DNA of 64,000 bases from Xestospongia muta. Lineage: Eukaryota; Porifera; Demospongiae; Haplosclerida; Petrosiidae. The DNA lies in NCBI GenBank assembly GCA_963693285.1, contig OY848917.1:15810192-15874191 (forward strand), read 5' to 3'. Each line of letters begins with the position of its first letter. Position 1 is the stretch's first letter. A model generated the notes under the pieces. It was not told where the DNA came from, searched no databases, and worked only from the letters and a program-made list of their open reading frames with translations. Positions 21,279 through 33,510 of this stretch are shown piece by piece. A program made the translations under genes and the position numbers.

Positions 21279-23080
21279 ATAGTATTGGGCACTAAACTGC
21301 CAAGCGAATTCTTAAAAATCAGTGGGTGTGGCTTCTTTATCAAAACTAGGTGGAGATTTAAACAAAAATTATTGTTTTTGAGCAATAGACTTGTTATTGT
21401 TGTTATTGGAATGAGGTAAGTTGTAGTAGGAGAATATAACTCTGTGATATGGATAAATAGGTAGTATTAATGGATAAATGGATGAATTTATGAATCAATA
21501 GATTGATGGATGGATGGATGGACAAATGGACAGATTGATGAATGGATAGATAGATACATAGATGAATAAATGTATAAATAGATGGACAAATTGATAAATG
21601 GACAGATGAAGATATACATGTGCAGTTAGAACTATAGTTCCTTACAAACCACACCCACTTAAATTACTTTCACTATCCTGTGAAATAGAATAAAGATATA
21701 AAGCATATAAATTCTGTCCTCCTTCTCCAGTCTAGTATTACCTCAATAAGTCTCATTTCTATAATGATGGGACACATACTTAGATGACCCACCCACTTCA
21801 ACACATTCATCTTGTGCCTAGTATACTGGGTTTGTTGTGGTCTATGAATTTTTAATAAGTCTTGTAAATCTATCATATTTGTACAATAGTTTATTGAGAA
21901 CACATGTAAAAACTTACTGTTAAGTACTTAACAAGGTTACAACTTGTGCCAGTAATAAGAGTCCATGAAAACTGTACTTTAACTGTATTAGATGGTAAAA
22001 CGTCATTGTTTCATTCATTCATTGATCAACCATGTTTATCCATATATATGAAGTATTCTTTAGGTAGTTCCTCTTAATATTCTTGATCTTGGTACATTCA
22101 ATGATAAAGTAAGTGAGTGTAATAAAACATTGAAACACAAACTGTCTTAAATGGTGAAGATCACAAACGTTCAGTCAAAGTAGAGTGAGCGTCCAGTCAA
22201 GAAGACCTCCAGAGAATCCATTACTAATGAGAATACACACGTTGGCTAGGCGGGAAAATATCACAAGAACATACTAACAAGGAATATCAAACGCGTAACT
22301 ACCACTATTATGGCGGGAAAATATTACGTAGGAGAACAGCAAAACATTAATAGATTTTAAATTAATTATTAAAAAAGATCATTATTTAAATGATATAACT
22401 TATTGCTAAAAACATTAATGGTAATATGAGACAAACTAGATAAATAGTAAAGTTAGTTTATCTTTTAAAACTAAAAGAATAATTAACAATACTAATGCAT
22501 AGGCGGATGAGGCACTTATATTTTGGGGGGGCCCATACCATAACTATGTGATGAATATGCAGACACGAATGTACCCATAATGCAGAAAGTATGTTTGATA
22601 TAATCACAATCAGTATTACCAACATTAATTTAAAATGTACCAAAGTATTTCCTTTACTCATCATTTACCATAACAAATTCCTTAGCTATTTCAACAAGAT
22701 CACACTTATTAGTTATGCATTTGTGTACATGAAGGACCAGACAATTGTTAAGCCATTTTTCTGTTATTGTGGCCTGCAAATACGTCAAAACTTTTGACAG
22801 TTTCATCAATACCAATAAGATTAACTTAGATTCTTTTTGTGGGGTAAATAGCAAGCAATAAAAATTTTGGGGGGCTGAGCCCCCTCTTTCTAAATATTGG
22901 GGGGGCTCTAGCCCCTCCAGCCCCCCCCCTTCAGCCTCCTATGTAATGATCTATATTGGTGTAATACAATAGTGTAAAAGATTAATAATTTGTTATAATT
23001 GTAATTGTTAAATAAAGATATTCAATTCTAAACTAATACAGTTTTCACGAAACAAGTTCAAAGTTAAATATAATCTAGAA
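21279..23080. repeat. Duplicated non-coding block, copy 2
   Basis: Second copy of the block at 17401-19050, in the same orientation and about 3.7-4.2 kb further on. It carries a longer GATG/GATA microsatellite (about 21505-21600) and a hAT element (22498-22943) that is absent from copy 1. The shared tail reads ATTCAATTCTAAACTAATAC and CGAAACAAGTTCAAAGTTA. Confidence 0.75.
22498..22943 (-). mobile_element. Non-autonomous hAT element with transposase C-terminal remnant
   Basis: Ends are CATAGGCGGATGAGG (left) and the complement of CTTCAGCCTCCTATG (right), with G-rich subterminal runs (TTTTGGGGGGGCCC; GGGGGGCTGAGCCCCC). The minus strand at about 22800-22650 encodes a hAT-like tail: TYLQATITEKWLNN, LVLHVHKCI, LVEIAKEF. 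The 5-bp TAATG flanks both ends (22493-22497, 22944-22948). Copy 1 of the duplicated block lacks the element at the equivalent place (about 18747, AACAATGATCTATATT). The 5' end matches the relic ending at 6185, and the opposite end matches the fragment at 42105-42225. Confidence 0.8.
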
Positions 23081-23418
23081 TGTTTGAATTTAAACTAAAT
23101 TTAGCCAGTCAGATGTAGTGCCTTTGAAGATTTCTTCCTCTTTTAATTAATTGGTGATTTAGTTGAACAAAATGTTTATTGGGAAAATTACTAGGCACAT
23201 GCTAACATTGTAGATGAAGATTTGTCCCTGTTACCAGTGTAGACAAAACTAAATACACAGCAATGATGATTAAAGACTTTTTCCATGACTTTAAGGAACT
23301 CAAGCCAAACAGAGGAAAAGCATAGCTTTTTTAAACATCTCCATGATATTGTAAGAAACTTTAAAAACACCCCAAAAATCTTGCTTCAAGACACTAACAC
23401 TACATGTGTTACCAGATG

Positions 23419-23457
<39 letters not shown>

Positions 23458-23500
23458 GAACAATATCTATGTCATAGATATTGTTCAAGACTCGTGTACC
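23081..23500. repeat. CTAT microsatellite followed by a perfect 35-bp palindrome
   Basis: CTAT/ATCT repeats run from about 23420 to 23456. They abut CTTGAACAATATCTATG-T-CATAGATATTGTTCAAG (23455-23489), a perfect 17-bp inverted repeat with one spacer base. The region interrupts the N-terminal side of the relic gene that follows. Confidence 0.8.
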
Positions 23501-24742
23501 ATCATTAACATTTGCTGCTTAGAAGCCATTGTCGATCGCTATGAAATCACTGAAGCGAAAAAGCTTATTACAGAATTCAAGAAACAAGTTGATACTTTTT
23601 GTGAGAAGGTGAAAGCTGATATATGCCTTAACCAAAACTTCTAAACAACTTCGTCTCATCTTACTTGTGAAAGTATTGAGTTTGTTGTGGAATGGTAGAC
23701 AAATGAATGCACACTCCATCACATTAAAGGTTTGTTGTCAAAGGCGTTTGAAGATATGGCAAAATCTGTCCAAGTTAGAGCAGTAAATGAAGGCAACTCC
23801 ATCATTATCATCTGCTATGCTCCACTAAGTTTGATGGATTTTCTGTTAAGGGTTGCTAAAAGCAATCTTGACTTACTTAAGGAAATGGGAGTCATTAAAC
23901 TCACTATCGGCTATCATATTATTTTTGATAAGTGTAAAAGGAGTGAGGTTAGAATTGAAATGTTTCAAAACAAAAATTATCTTATTACTTATAGGAGATG
24001 AGAGCTATTGAAGAAGATTTAGAGGACCTCAGACACAAACTGGAGTCAAGGGACACAATTATTAGAGAGATGACTACAGAAATGGATGATTTGAAATCAC
24101 AGCTTAGAAAGAGTGAAGGTCTGTCCAAAGTTGAAGTAATAAATATGGTGTTAGTCAAGTACATTACGAAAAAGCACAAGAGACTATGTCTTGAATGTTT
24201 TCAATACACATTTTATCAGATATAGCTGTATAGATACTGAAGAGGAATTAAATTTAGTGAAACAAATGTTAGAACAGAAACAAAGAGAGATGAATGATTT
24301 GACATCATTGTTAGCAATGAAGGAAGGTAAGAAATTTAGTGTAATGATGAATTTTGTGATAAGTTTTGTGATAAGTTTTAACATTTTACATCAACAATAA
24401 ATGATTCTCTCTTTATAGCTCTTGAAGAGGAACTAGACACACTTAAAAACAAAATACTAGAAATGTCTAGTGTTACAGAAACTAAAGGTAAGCTCTTAAC
24501 AACAAGTACTATGTAGACAGTTGATCTCTCTTGTTTATAAAGTTTGAATTGAAACAATTGTTAGAACCAAGTACTAAAATGAACAGAGCAAAAATTTTAC
24601 AGATTGAACAGTTAACAAATACCATCAACGAAAGAGAAGGTGAGATGTTAATAATGTACTCACTATTGTATTAATGATATATTCTATAGTCTTTGAAAAG
24701 GAGTTATTGTCAGTGTCTGTTGAGAGACAAGGAGAGACTTAA
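23501..24742 (+). pseudogene. Broken C-terminal part of a death-domain/coiled-coil family gene (copy A)
   Basis: Plus-strand exons. The first (about 23515-23950) reads CLEAIVDRYEITEAKKLITE, VKADICLNQNF, then CESIEFVVEW with an in-frame TAG, then GNSIIIICYAPLSLMDFLL and LLKEMGVIKLTIGYHIIFD; there is also a frame break around 23640. After an intron (GAG|GTTAGA to TTATAG at 23999), coiled-coil exons follow: 24000-24118 (LEDLRHKLESRDTIIREM), 24231-24327 (EEELNLVKQMLEQKQREM), 24418-24488 (LEEELDTLKNKILEM), about 24545-24640, and 24690-24742 ending FEKELLSVSVERQ and TAA. Several exons end with G|GTAAG-type donors, giving in-phase heptad cassettes. The block LRKSEGLSKVEVINMVLV recurs at 39670-39730 in copy B, which has the death domain instead. 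The in-frame stop and frame break indicate a pseudogene. Confidence 0.65.
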
Positions 24743-24864
24743 AATAAAGTGAATATGTACTGAATTTAGCAGGAAAATAAGGTCAAATGAGTAAAGATTT
24801 GATACAGTTCATCTAATAGCCTACTGTTTTAAATATTTTAATATTCCAGCTGACATTCATATTA

Positions 24865-25452
24865 TTAAATATCACCAAAATGTCCAGTTATGAGGATAAA
24901 CTTATACAAATCATCAACTGACTTGACTACCATCACTGACAGTATATAGACATCAGTATTCCAGAGTACAGTCTCAAGTAATACCAGAAGTTTCACATGA
25001 GAACCTTGTTCCTGTACATCATCATCTTCACTTTCCGTAGATGAAGAAGAGGATGATTCATGGTCATGTTGAAGGACAGGCTCGTTTTGAACAACTTTTC
25101 TCAATGGAATTCGAAGATTACTTGTATTGGAGAGGTTTAGGTCAACTGACCCAACGGATGTAATAGATAAGTCATGTTGTAATGATGGTTGTGGTTGAGA
25201 TAGCCTGGCAGGCATGAAGTATGGTGTCTCAGCTGTAGGGGTTTGTGATTGCTGATGACAAAGCTCTTGCTTATGAAATGACTGACCTAATTGCTCTTGT
25301 GAGTATGTGTTTGCTAGTTACTGAGGGCTGATTCTTTGCTGATACTGATAAGAAGGACCAGGTATATTCTGTATTGGCTGGTATCCTACAGTAATCAAAG
25401 GAGAAAGACTAGGCCATGATCTTAATTCTGGAGCTTGCAATGATTGCATTAT
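24865..25452 (-). pseudogene. Gln/Ser-rich hypothetical gene fragment, one in-frame stop
   Basis: On the minus strand an ATG at 25452-25450 opens MQSLQAPELRSWPSLSPLIT and a Gln/Pro-rich stretch (PSYQYQQRISPQ), then TAA. The same frame continues LANTYSQEQLGQSFHKQ ... MPARLSQPQPSLQHDL, followed by an acidic Ser run (SSSSSSTESEDDD). I do not recognise the family. The composition suggests a low-complexity regulatory or transposon-encoded region. A single nonsense codon separates the halves, so it is either a recent pseudogene or two exons with an undetected intron. Confidence 0.35.
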
Positions 25453-25651
25453 TAGTGTGATTTATACTCTTGTATATGTGACTTGAATTGCTGTTTTAAT
25501 CACAGGATCTCTTTCACCAGTTTGTAGTGACTGTGGCTATACTGTCACACATTCTTTGTACTTGGAGAAATGGAAACTCTCTGGTTGAGTTATCTGTTCA
25601 GTACAAAGTCAACTAAACAATGATCTGAAGCAATAAGGCTCAAACTCAAGT

Positions 25652-27237
25652 TAACTAGACATCGGGCAGGAAACAGGAAATAAGAATGTTGCTACAATAC
25701 AATAGCTGCCACTGTGAGTTTGAAGGGCACAAACAGAATAGAACAATAATAAATAAAACAGAATTAAGGTATTAAAGTACAGGATAGAACTATGAACTTG
25801 GAACTATGATGCAACAGTACTGTTTTCATCATAACACAGTCCTAATTAAGAGGACTATCAATGGCTTTTTTGAGTACTAGTGTTTGTAAAAATATTAACA
25901 TATTGTTACGTCAGTGGAAATACAAATGATCTAATCACAGAATGTCAATGAAATCAAGAAACACTGAAAACACTTCTATGATGAGAACTATTTTGTATTT
26001 TAACAATTGTGTGGGCTGGGACATTCACACTCATCCTTTTCTTAATTAATTTGTATCAATACATAGGATGTGTGTAAACACAAGATTGGACAGTTTGACT
26101 TAACGGATCTTTAATTATTAATATGAATGAAGGATACTATCAGAATCAAGCTATGCTACAATTTGCATTTCATAATCTTGTATAACTTCTCAATTTTATG
26201 TCATTGATTTTCTATGTTGATCTAATTAATATAAACTTTACCATATTTGGTAATATTTTGTCATCATCAAATACATTAACATAGTATTGTTATATTGTTA
26301 CATAGGTTTGTAGCCTTATATAATAAAGAGGACATCCTGATTGTTAAACACATCCATAAATGATACATGAATTGATTATAATTATTACTTTTACATTTTT
26401 GCTATTTTCATTTAATATGCTACTGTATTTGATGTAGGCCACCATCAATTTTCTAAACATGCCTAATTTCCTGTCCTATGTATTTTTCTTTATTTTAAAC
26501 TAAATTAAAGTGAAGAAAATATCTTGTACTGGTTTCTTTTAATTCACAATAACCGTAGATTTGAGATCCTTGATCACACTAGTGTTATTATAATTCTTCA
26601 AATTGCATGATACAATACCTTTGTATATTTATTGGAAAGTCAGTGCAAAATCAGTTAATCATTAGAAATATGACACTGCATGCATCAGTCATTGATTATT
26701 TTGCTATAGTTTTGATAAATGTCCTGTCATAGCTGCTATGAGTGTAGTTATGATAATAGACAAAGTAATGTTGTGACAGGTGTACACTATCTCTCACATA
26801 TACACTAGTTTATAATAATGTATTAATGTATTATTTTAGCCTTACGTTAACTTCAGTTGATTTCTATATTGTATATATAAAAACAGACTCAAATTATTTA
26901 GATGTAAACATCATATACTCTAATATATGAAGAAGGATACACTATCCATATTGTTCATAGTGTTGATTTGTTTATTATCATAATTTGACTCACTAATCAG
27001 CTGTTGTGATGATTATAATATGTATGCATACCTAGCATACATTATTGGTTAATTTTAGTAAAATCATTTTAGCAATTACAACATAATATATTAATAATAG
27101 AGAAAAGTTTATTTTTATAGTTTGTCAATATTCAATTGATGTAGTAAATATAATATAATTATATAGATGTAGTGATTATTACATTATGAGTGTCTTACTA
27201 ATACATCCATGTAAACACTGCCATATTTGGTAATCCC
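25652..27237. repeat. Segmental duplication, copy A (non-coding part)
   Basis: Highly similar, in the same orientation, to 39731-41455. It begins GTTAACTAGACATCG and ends in AACACTGCCATATTTGGTAA TCCCCA. No gene was recognised. Copy B has an extra 118-bp MITE relative to position 26005 here. Confidence 0.9.
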
Positions 27238-30200
27238 CAATTGTTGTTTTGATGTGGGTGTGTCTTCCTCGGCCAGCAATAAGAGCATTTGTTCTTTTTT
27301 AGTACATTTCTTCTTATTGCTGGCTATAGAGACTTCAGATGTAAATGACAATATCATATTCAAGTGTGTCAAGGTAGTACAAATACTATCGTCAATTGTT
27401 TTGATGTGGGTGTGTCTTCCTCGCCCAGCAATAAGACCATTTGTTCATTTTTAGTACATTTCCTTTTAATGCTGGTTATTATGACTTCGAATGTAAACTG
27501 TTGTAATGATGTATATTAAGAAATCATATTGAATGATGGTGTCATCTTTGTATATGACAAACCATTATCATTTTATATTTGCATGCAAGAGTGTTAAACT
27601 TGTCACTGTGAGGTGAACTTAAACTAACTGTTTCAACTCAGTAATAAAATTCATGTAAATATTTATAATAACCTAACTTTTTTAGACTTGTTTGCGAAAC
27701 AATCTAGTATAAGGAATTAAGGACAAGTTTTGCTGGAGGCCAGTGACTGTGGCGCTAGTTTTATTGATTATTTATGCTAACAATTTAATGCTAAATATTT
27801 TGTTCTTAAAATATAAAAAGTAATTTATTACAATTTATTAAACAAAGTATTTTGAAAGGAATTAATTGGCTATCATTTATAATATATTAACTAAACTAAT
27901 GGAATGTTTTATCTTACACACAATGTGATCGACTCTGTTGAAGTTAGCAGCACATTCCTCAGGTACTAGATAACCACGCCTTATTAAATATTTGTGGTTT
28001 CAAGTATTTTTGACAGGGTGGAGCTGCAGTTGCTGTTCGCTGTATACTGAAAACTTACAACAACATTGTGTGTAGAACAGAACATTCCATCCGTTTAGTT
28101 AATATATTATAAATGATAGCCAATTAATTCCTTTCAAAATACTTTGTTTAATAAATTGTAATCAATTATTTAAGAACAACATTTTTAGCATGAAATTGTT
28201 AGCATAAATAATCTACTAGCACTACAGTCACTGGCCTCCAGCAAAACTTGCCCTTAATTCCTTATACTAGATTTTTTGCAAACAAGTCTAAAAAGTTAGG
28301 TTATTATAAATATTTACGTGAATTTTATTACTAAATTGAAACAGATAGTTTAAATTCACCTCACAGTGACAAGTTTAACACTCTTGCATGCAAATATAAA
28401 ATTATAATGGTTTGTCATATACAAAGATGACACCATTATTCAATGTGATTTCTTAATATAGATCATTACAACAGTTTACATTCAAAAAGTCATAATAACA
28501 AGCATTAAAAGGATATGTACTAAATAATGAACAAATGGTCTTATTGCTGGGCGAGGAAGACACACCCACATCAAATCAACTGACAATAGTATTTGCACTA
28601 ACTTGGCACACTTGAATATCGTATTGTCATTTACATCTGTACTCTCAATAGCCAGCAATAAGAAGAAATGTATTGAAAAATAAAGAAATGGTCTTATTGC
28701 TGGGCGAGGAAGACACACCCACACCAACTCAACTGACGATAGTATTTGCACTAACTTGACACACTTGAATATCATATTGTCATTTACATCTGTACTCTCA
28801 ATAACCAGCAATAAGAAGAAATGTACTGAAAAATGAACAAATGGTCTTATTGCTGGGCGAGGAAGACACACTTACATCAAAACAACTGACGATAGTATTT
28901 GCACTAACTTGACACACTTGAATATCATATTGTCATTTACATCTGTACTCTCAATAACCAGCAATAAGAAGAAATGTACTGAAAAATGAACAAATGGTCT
29001 TATTGCTGGGCGAGGAAGACACACCCACATCAAAACAACTGACGATAGTATTTGCACTAACTTGACACACTTGAATATCATATTGTCATTTACATCTGTA
29101 CTCTCAATAGCCAGCAATAAGAAGAATGTACTAAAAAATGAATAAATGGTCTTATTGCTGGGCAAAGAAGACACACCCACATCAAATCAACTAACGATAG
29201 TATTTGCACTAACTTGACACACTTGAATATCATATTGTCATTTACATCTGTACTCTCAATAGCCAGCAATAAGAAGAATGTACTAAAAAAATGAATAAAT
29301 GGTCTTATTGCTGGGCGAGGAAGACACGCCCACATCAAATCAACTGACGATAGTATTTGCACTAACTTGACACACTTGAATATCATATTGTCATTTACAT
29401 TCAAAGTCTCTATAGCCAGCAATAAGAAGAAATGTACTAAAAAATTAATAAATGGTCTTATTGCTGGGCGAGGAAGACACACCCACATTAAAGCAACTGA
29501 TGATAGTGTTTAAACTACCTTGACACACTTGAATATCATATTGTCATTTACATCTGTATTCTCAATAGCCAGCAATAAGAAGAAATGTACTAAAAAACGA
29601 ATAAATGGTCTTATTGCTGGGCGAGGAAGACACACCCACATCAAATCAACTGACGATAGTATTTGTACTAACTTGACACACTTGAATATCGTATTGTCAT
29701 TTACATCTGTACTCTCAATAGCCAGCAATAAGAAGAAATGTACTAAAAAAATGAATAAATGGTCTTATTGCTGGGCGAGGAAGACACGCCCACATCAAAA
29801 CAACTGACGATAGTATTTGCACTAACTTGACACACTTGAATTTCGTATTGTCACTTACATTCAAAGTCTCTATAGCCAGCAATAAGAGGAAATGTACTAA
29901 AAAATGAACAAATGGTCTTATTGTTGGGCGAGGAAGACACACCCACATCAAAACAACTGACGATATTATTTGCACTAACTTGACACACTTGAATATCATA
30001 TTGTCATTTACATCTGTACTCTCAATAACCAGCAATAAGAGGAAATGTACTAAAAAATGAATAAATGGTCTTATTGCTGGGGGAGGAAGACACGCCCACT
30101 CAAAACAACTGACGATAGTATTTGCACTAACTTGACACACTTGAATATCATATTGTCATTTACATCTGTACTCTCAATAACCAGCAATAAGAGGAAATGT

Positions 30201-32035
30201 ATTAAAAAATGAATAAATGGTCTTATTGCTGGGCGAGGAAGACACGCCCACATCAAATCAACTGACGATAGTATTTGCACTAACTTGACACTCTTGAATA
30301 TCATATTGTCATTTACATCTGTACTCTCAATAGCCAGCAATAAGAAGAAATGTATTGAAAAATGAATAAATGGTCTTATTGCTGGGCGAGGAAGACACGC
30401 CCACATCAAATCAACTGACGATAGTATTTGCACTAACTTGACACACTTGAATATCATATTGTCATTTACATCTGTACTCTCAATAGCCAGCAATAAGAAG
30501 AAATGTACAAAAAAAATGAATAAATGGTCTTATTGCTGGGCGAGGAAGACACACCCACATCAAAACAACTGACGATAGTATTTGCACTAACTTGACACAC
30601 TTGAATTTCGTATTGTCACTTACATTCAAAGTCTCTATAGCCAGCAATAAGAGGAAATGTACTAAAAAATGAACAAATGGTCTTATTGTTGGGCGAGGAA
30701 GACACACCCACATCAAAACAACTGACGATAGTATTTGCACTAACTTGACACAGTTGAATTTCGTATTGTCACTTACATTCAAAGTCTCTATAGCCAGCAA
30801 TAAGAGGAAATGTACTAAAAAATGAACAAATGGTCTTATTGTTGGGCGAGGAAGACACACCCACATCAAAACAACTGACGATAGTATTTGTACTAACTTG
30901 ACACAGTTGAATATCGTATTGTCATTTACATTCAAAGTCTCTATAGCCAGCAATAAGAGGAAATGTACTAAAAAATGAATAAATGGTCTTATTGCTGGGC
31001 AAGGAAGACACACCCACATCAAAACAACTGACGATAGTATTTGCACTAACTTGACACACTTGAATTTTGTATTGTCACTTACATTCAAAGTCTCTATAGC
31101 CAGCAATAAGAGGAAATGTACTAAAAAATGAACAAATGGTCTTATTGCTGGGCGAGGAAGACACACCCACATCAAAACAACTGACGATAGTATTTGCACT
31201 AACTTGACACACTTGAATATCATATTGTCATTTACATCTGTACTCTCAATAGCCAGCAATAAGAGGAAATGTACTAAAAAATGAATAAATGGTCTTATTG
31301 CTGGGGGAGGAAGACACGCCCACTCAAAACAACTGACGATAGTATTTGCACTAACTTGACACACTTGAATATCATATTGTCATTTACATCTGTACTCTCA
31401 ATAACCAGCAATAAGAGGAAATGTATTAAAAAATGAATAAATGGTCTTATTGCTGGGCGAGGAAGACACGCCCACATCAAATCAACTGACGATAGTATTT
31501 GCACTAACTTGACACACTTGAATATCATATTGTCATTTACATCTGTACTCTCAATAGCCAGCAATAAGAAGAAATGTATTGAAAAAATGAATAAATGGTC
31601 TTATTGCTGGGCGAGGAAGACACACCCACATCAAAACAACTGACGATAGTATTTGCACTAACTTGACACACTTGAATATCATATTGTCATTTACATCTGT
31701 ACTCTCAATAACCAGCAATAAGAGGAAATGTATTAAAAAATGAATAAATGGTCTTATTGCTGGGCGAGGAAGACACGCCCACATCAAATCAACTGACGAT
31801 AGTATTTGCACTAACTTGACACACTTGAATATCATATTGTCATTTACATCTGTACTCTCAATAGCCAGCAATAAGAAGAAATGTACTAAAAAATGAATAA
31901 ATGGTCTTATTGCTGGGCGAGGAAGACACACCCACATCAAAACAACTGACGATAGTATTTGCACTAACTTGACACAGTTGAATATCGTATTGTCATTTAC
32001 ATTCAAAGTCTCCATAGCCAGCAATAAGAGGAAAT
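27238..32035. mobile_element. Large foldback element with tandem-repeat arms (copy A)
   Basis: Structure: about two 153-bp repeat units in plus orientation (27238-27470), a unique arm (about 27471-27925), a 137-bp loop (27926-28062), the inverted arm (28063-28480), then 23 units in the opposite orientation (28500-32035). Arm landmarks: TGACAAACCATTATCATTTT at 27558 and its complement near 28413; CACACAATGT / ACATTGTGTG at the loop edges. This resembles the architecture of foldback (FB/TU-type) transposons, whose inverted arms consist of tandem repeats. No transposase was seen. Confidence 0.8.
28500..32035 (-). repeat. 153-bp tandem array, 23 units
   Basis: Each unit holds TCTTATTGCTGGGCGAGGAA GACACACCCACATCAAA, then CAACTGACGATAGTATTTGC, ACTTGACACACTTGAATATC and CCAGCAATAAGA. 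Start spacing is 151-155 bp (28541, 28692, 28844, 28998 ... 31906). Two unit types differ after TTTACAT: CTGTACTCTCAATA or TCAAAGTCTCTATA. Since 153 is 51 codons, the minus strand is open over long stretches (LPRPAIRPF, VNDNMIFKCVKLVQILSS per unit; up to 294 codons), but one- or two-base length changes break it. I regard it as a satellite rather than a gene. CCAGCAATAAGA and TCTTATTGCTGG pair perfectly across each unit boundary. Confidence 0.9.
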
Positions 32036-32500
32036 TTTACAACTACTAGACATAAATAATAACAAGAACAGTTGAGAGAACATAACATTTGCCTTTTTAT
32101 AATATACATGGTTGTTCATCAATCAATTAATTAATCAAAGATACAACCTACACAATCCACAACATGTAGTACATTCATGTAAAATTATGACTGTCTCGTT
32201 TTAACTGTTCTATTAATGGGAAACGTTTGAGGGTTACAGACTATTTACAGCGCTGTTTTCATGTGGCAAACAGGTGCTCAACAAGCTCAGATTTCAACAA
32301 GTGTTTTGTACACGCAAGCATAAGTCATGTTATAAAGAGTGCCAAGTATGACATGAAAAAATTGTTATAAGTTGATCACAGCATACAATTTGTTTGTATA
32401 TTTTCATTACTTTAGTGTCATAAAAGAGCAGTACAGCTTCTCAATGTACTGCTTTTCAGTTTTGCTAAATTCTACATTAATTGAAACTTTTTAAATAAAT
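32036..32500. other. Spacer, nothing recognised
   Basis: AT-rich sequence between the satellite array and the protease-encoding relic. No repeat or exon was supported. Confidence 0.4.
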
Positions 32501-33420
32501 CTCAAGAGATGTGCTCTAATCTTTGGCTCGGAGTATGTCAACAATGAAGTGCAATGTGCAATTAATGAGCTTGAAGATACTTTCAAAAAACTTGGAGAGG
32601 TCCCCCAGTTAATCGACAGCAACACTAACAACATTAACGAAGAGCTAGCAGAGCATATACTGGAAATTACTACCAATTCAGAAGAAGCAATGATCCTTTC
32701 ATCGTGTCAGAAGCCATTCTTTGCTTTTTTAAGCAAAAGTTGTCAAGTTTGAAGTATTGTACTGACAAAACATGTCCTCCAAACCCAATTTTTCAACCTA
32801 AATAGATCAAAACAATGGAACAGAAATGGTTGTCGATGGTTCCTTTTTGGACAAATATACTGAGGAGTGTTAATTCAGGAGATATGTCAACAAGCAGCAA
32901 ATGAACTGCTGGAACAATTGAGGCCTGGAACCTCATATTGAAAAGAAATGACCATCTAAAGCACAGAAAACGACCAGATCTTTTTTTAAAGGAGCACTAC
33001 TCAATTCACTTTGGAAGGCAGCTGGTTATATTGACAATGTTTCTACTAAAAACAGACAGAGGCTAAAGGTAAAGTACATTATTTGTCTATATATACAAAA
33101 TATATATACATGTATTCAGAAACAGCTAGATAAACCAAAAACAAAACTCCTTGAGGAGAAGTGGTCAAAAAGAAGCCAGGACAAAACCTAATGGGTCACT
33201 ACCAAAAGTCTCCAAAGAAGGATTTTATATTGCTGTATGCACAGAAATATGTTTAGAGATAACTTTCAGTTCTCTCACTTAGGTCCCAATATGATGAAGT
33301 TAGCAATACAAAATCATCTCAAGTGTCCATCAAACCAAAGTCAGATGACTAACGATATATACACAAATACATATTATAATCTCCTATAGGGAAGGCTGTG
33401 ATGAAACATTGTCCGTAGAA
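32500..33420 (+). pseudogene. Transposase-like 5' part of the USP/Ulp1 element, decayed
   Basis: Three plus-strand pieces: 32503-32752 (ALIFGSEYVNNEVQCAINEL ... ending SKSCQV); 32816-33066 (WLSMVPFWTNILRSVNSGD, an in-frame TGA, then GTIEAWNLILKRNDHLKHRK RPDLFLKEHY); and 33122-33360 (KPKTKLLEEKWSKRSQ, then a frame change to PNGSLPKVSKEGF, and an exon SQYDEVSNTKSSQVSIKPKS). The pattern of an aromatic-rich segment, then an E-W-N helix and K-R-P-D-L-F-(x)3-H-Y resembles C-terminal regions of metazoan transposases whose exact superfamily I cannot fix (KDZ-like is one option). Several stops indicate decay. Confidence 0.45.
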
Positions 33421-33510
33421 TGCAATGTATGATTAATTAAGTGTTTAATGTACTAAGTTCTCACTTTAACAAAAAGTCATTAATGATAGTGAAAAGTTGA
33501 AATTCTCTAG

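Noticed and set aside
30480..31364. 294-codon minus-strand reading frame
   Set aside because: It consists only of the 153-bp repeat, lacks a conserved start, and is broken by 1-2-bp unit-length changes on either side; treated as satellite.
28500..32035. CRISPR array
   Set aside because: Regular spacing, but there are no unique spacers: the whole 153-bp unit is repeated, and the context is eukaryotic.
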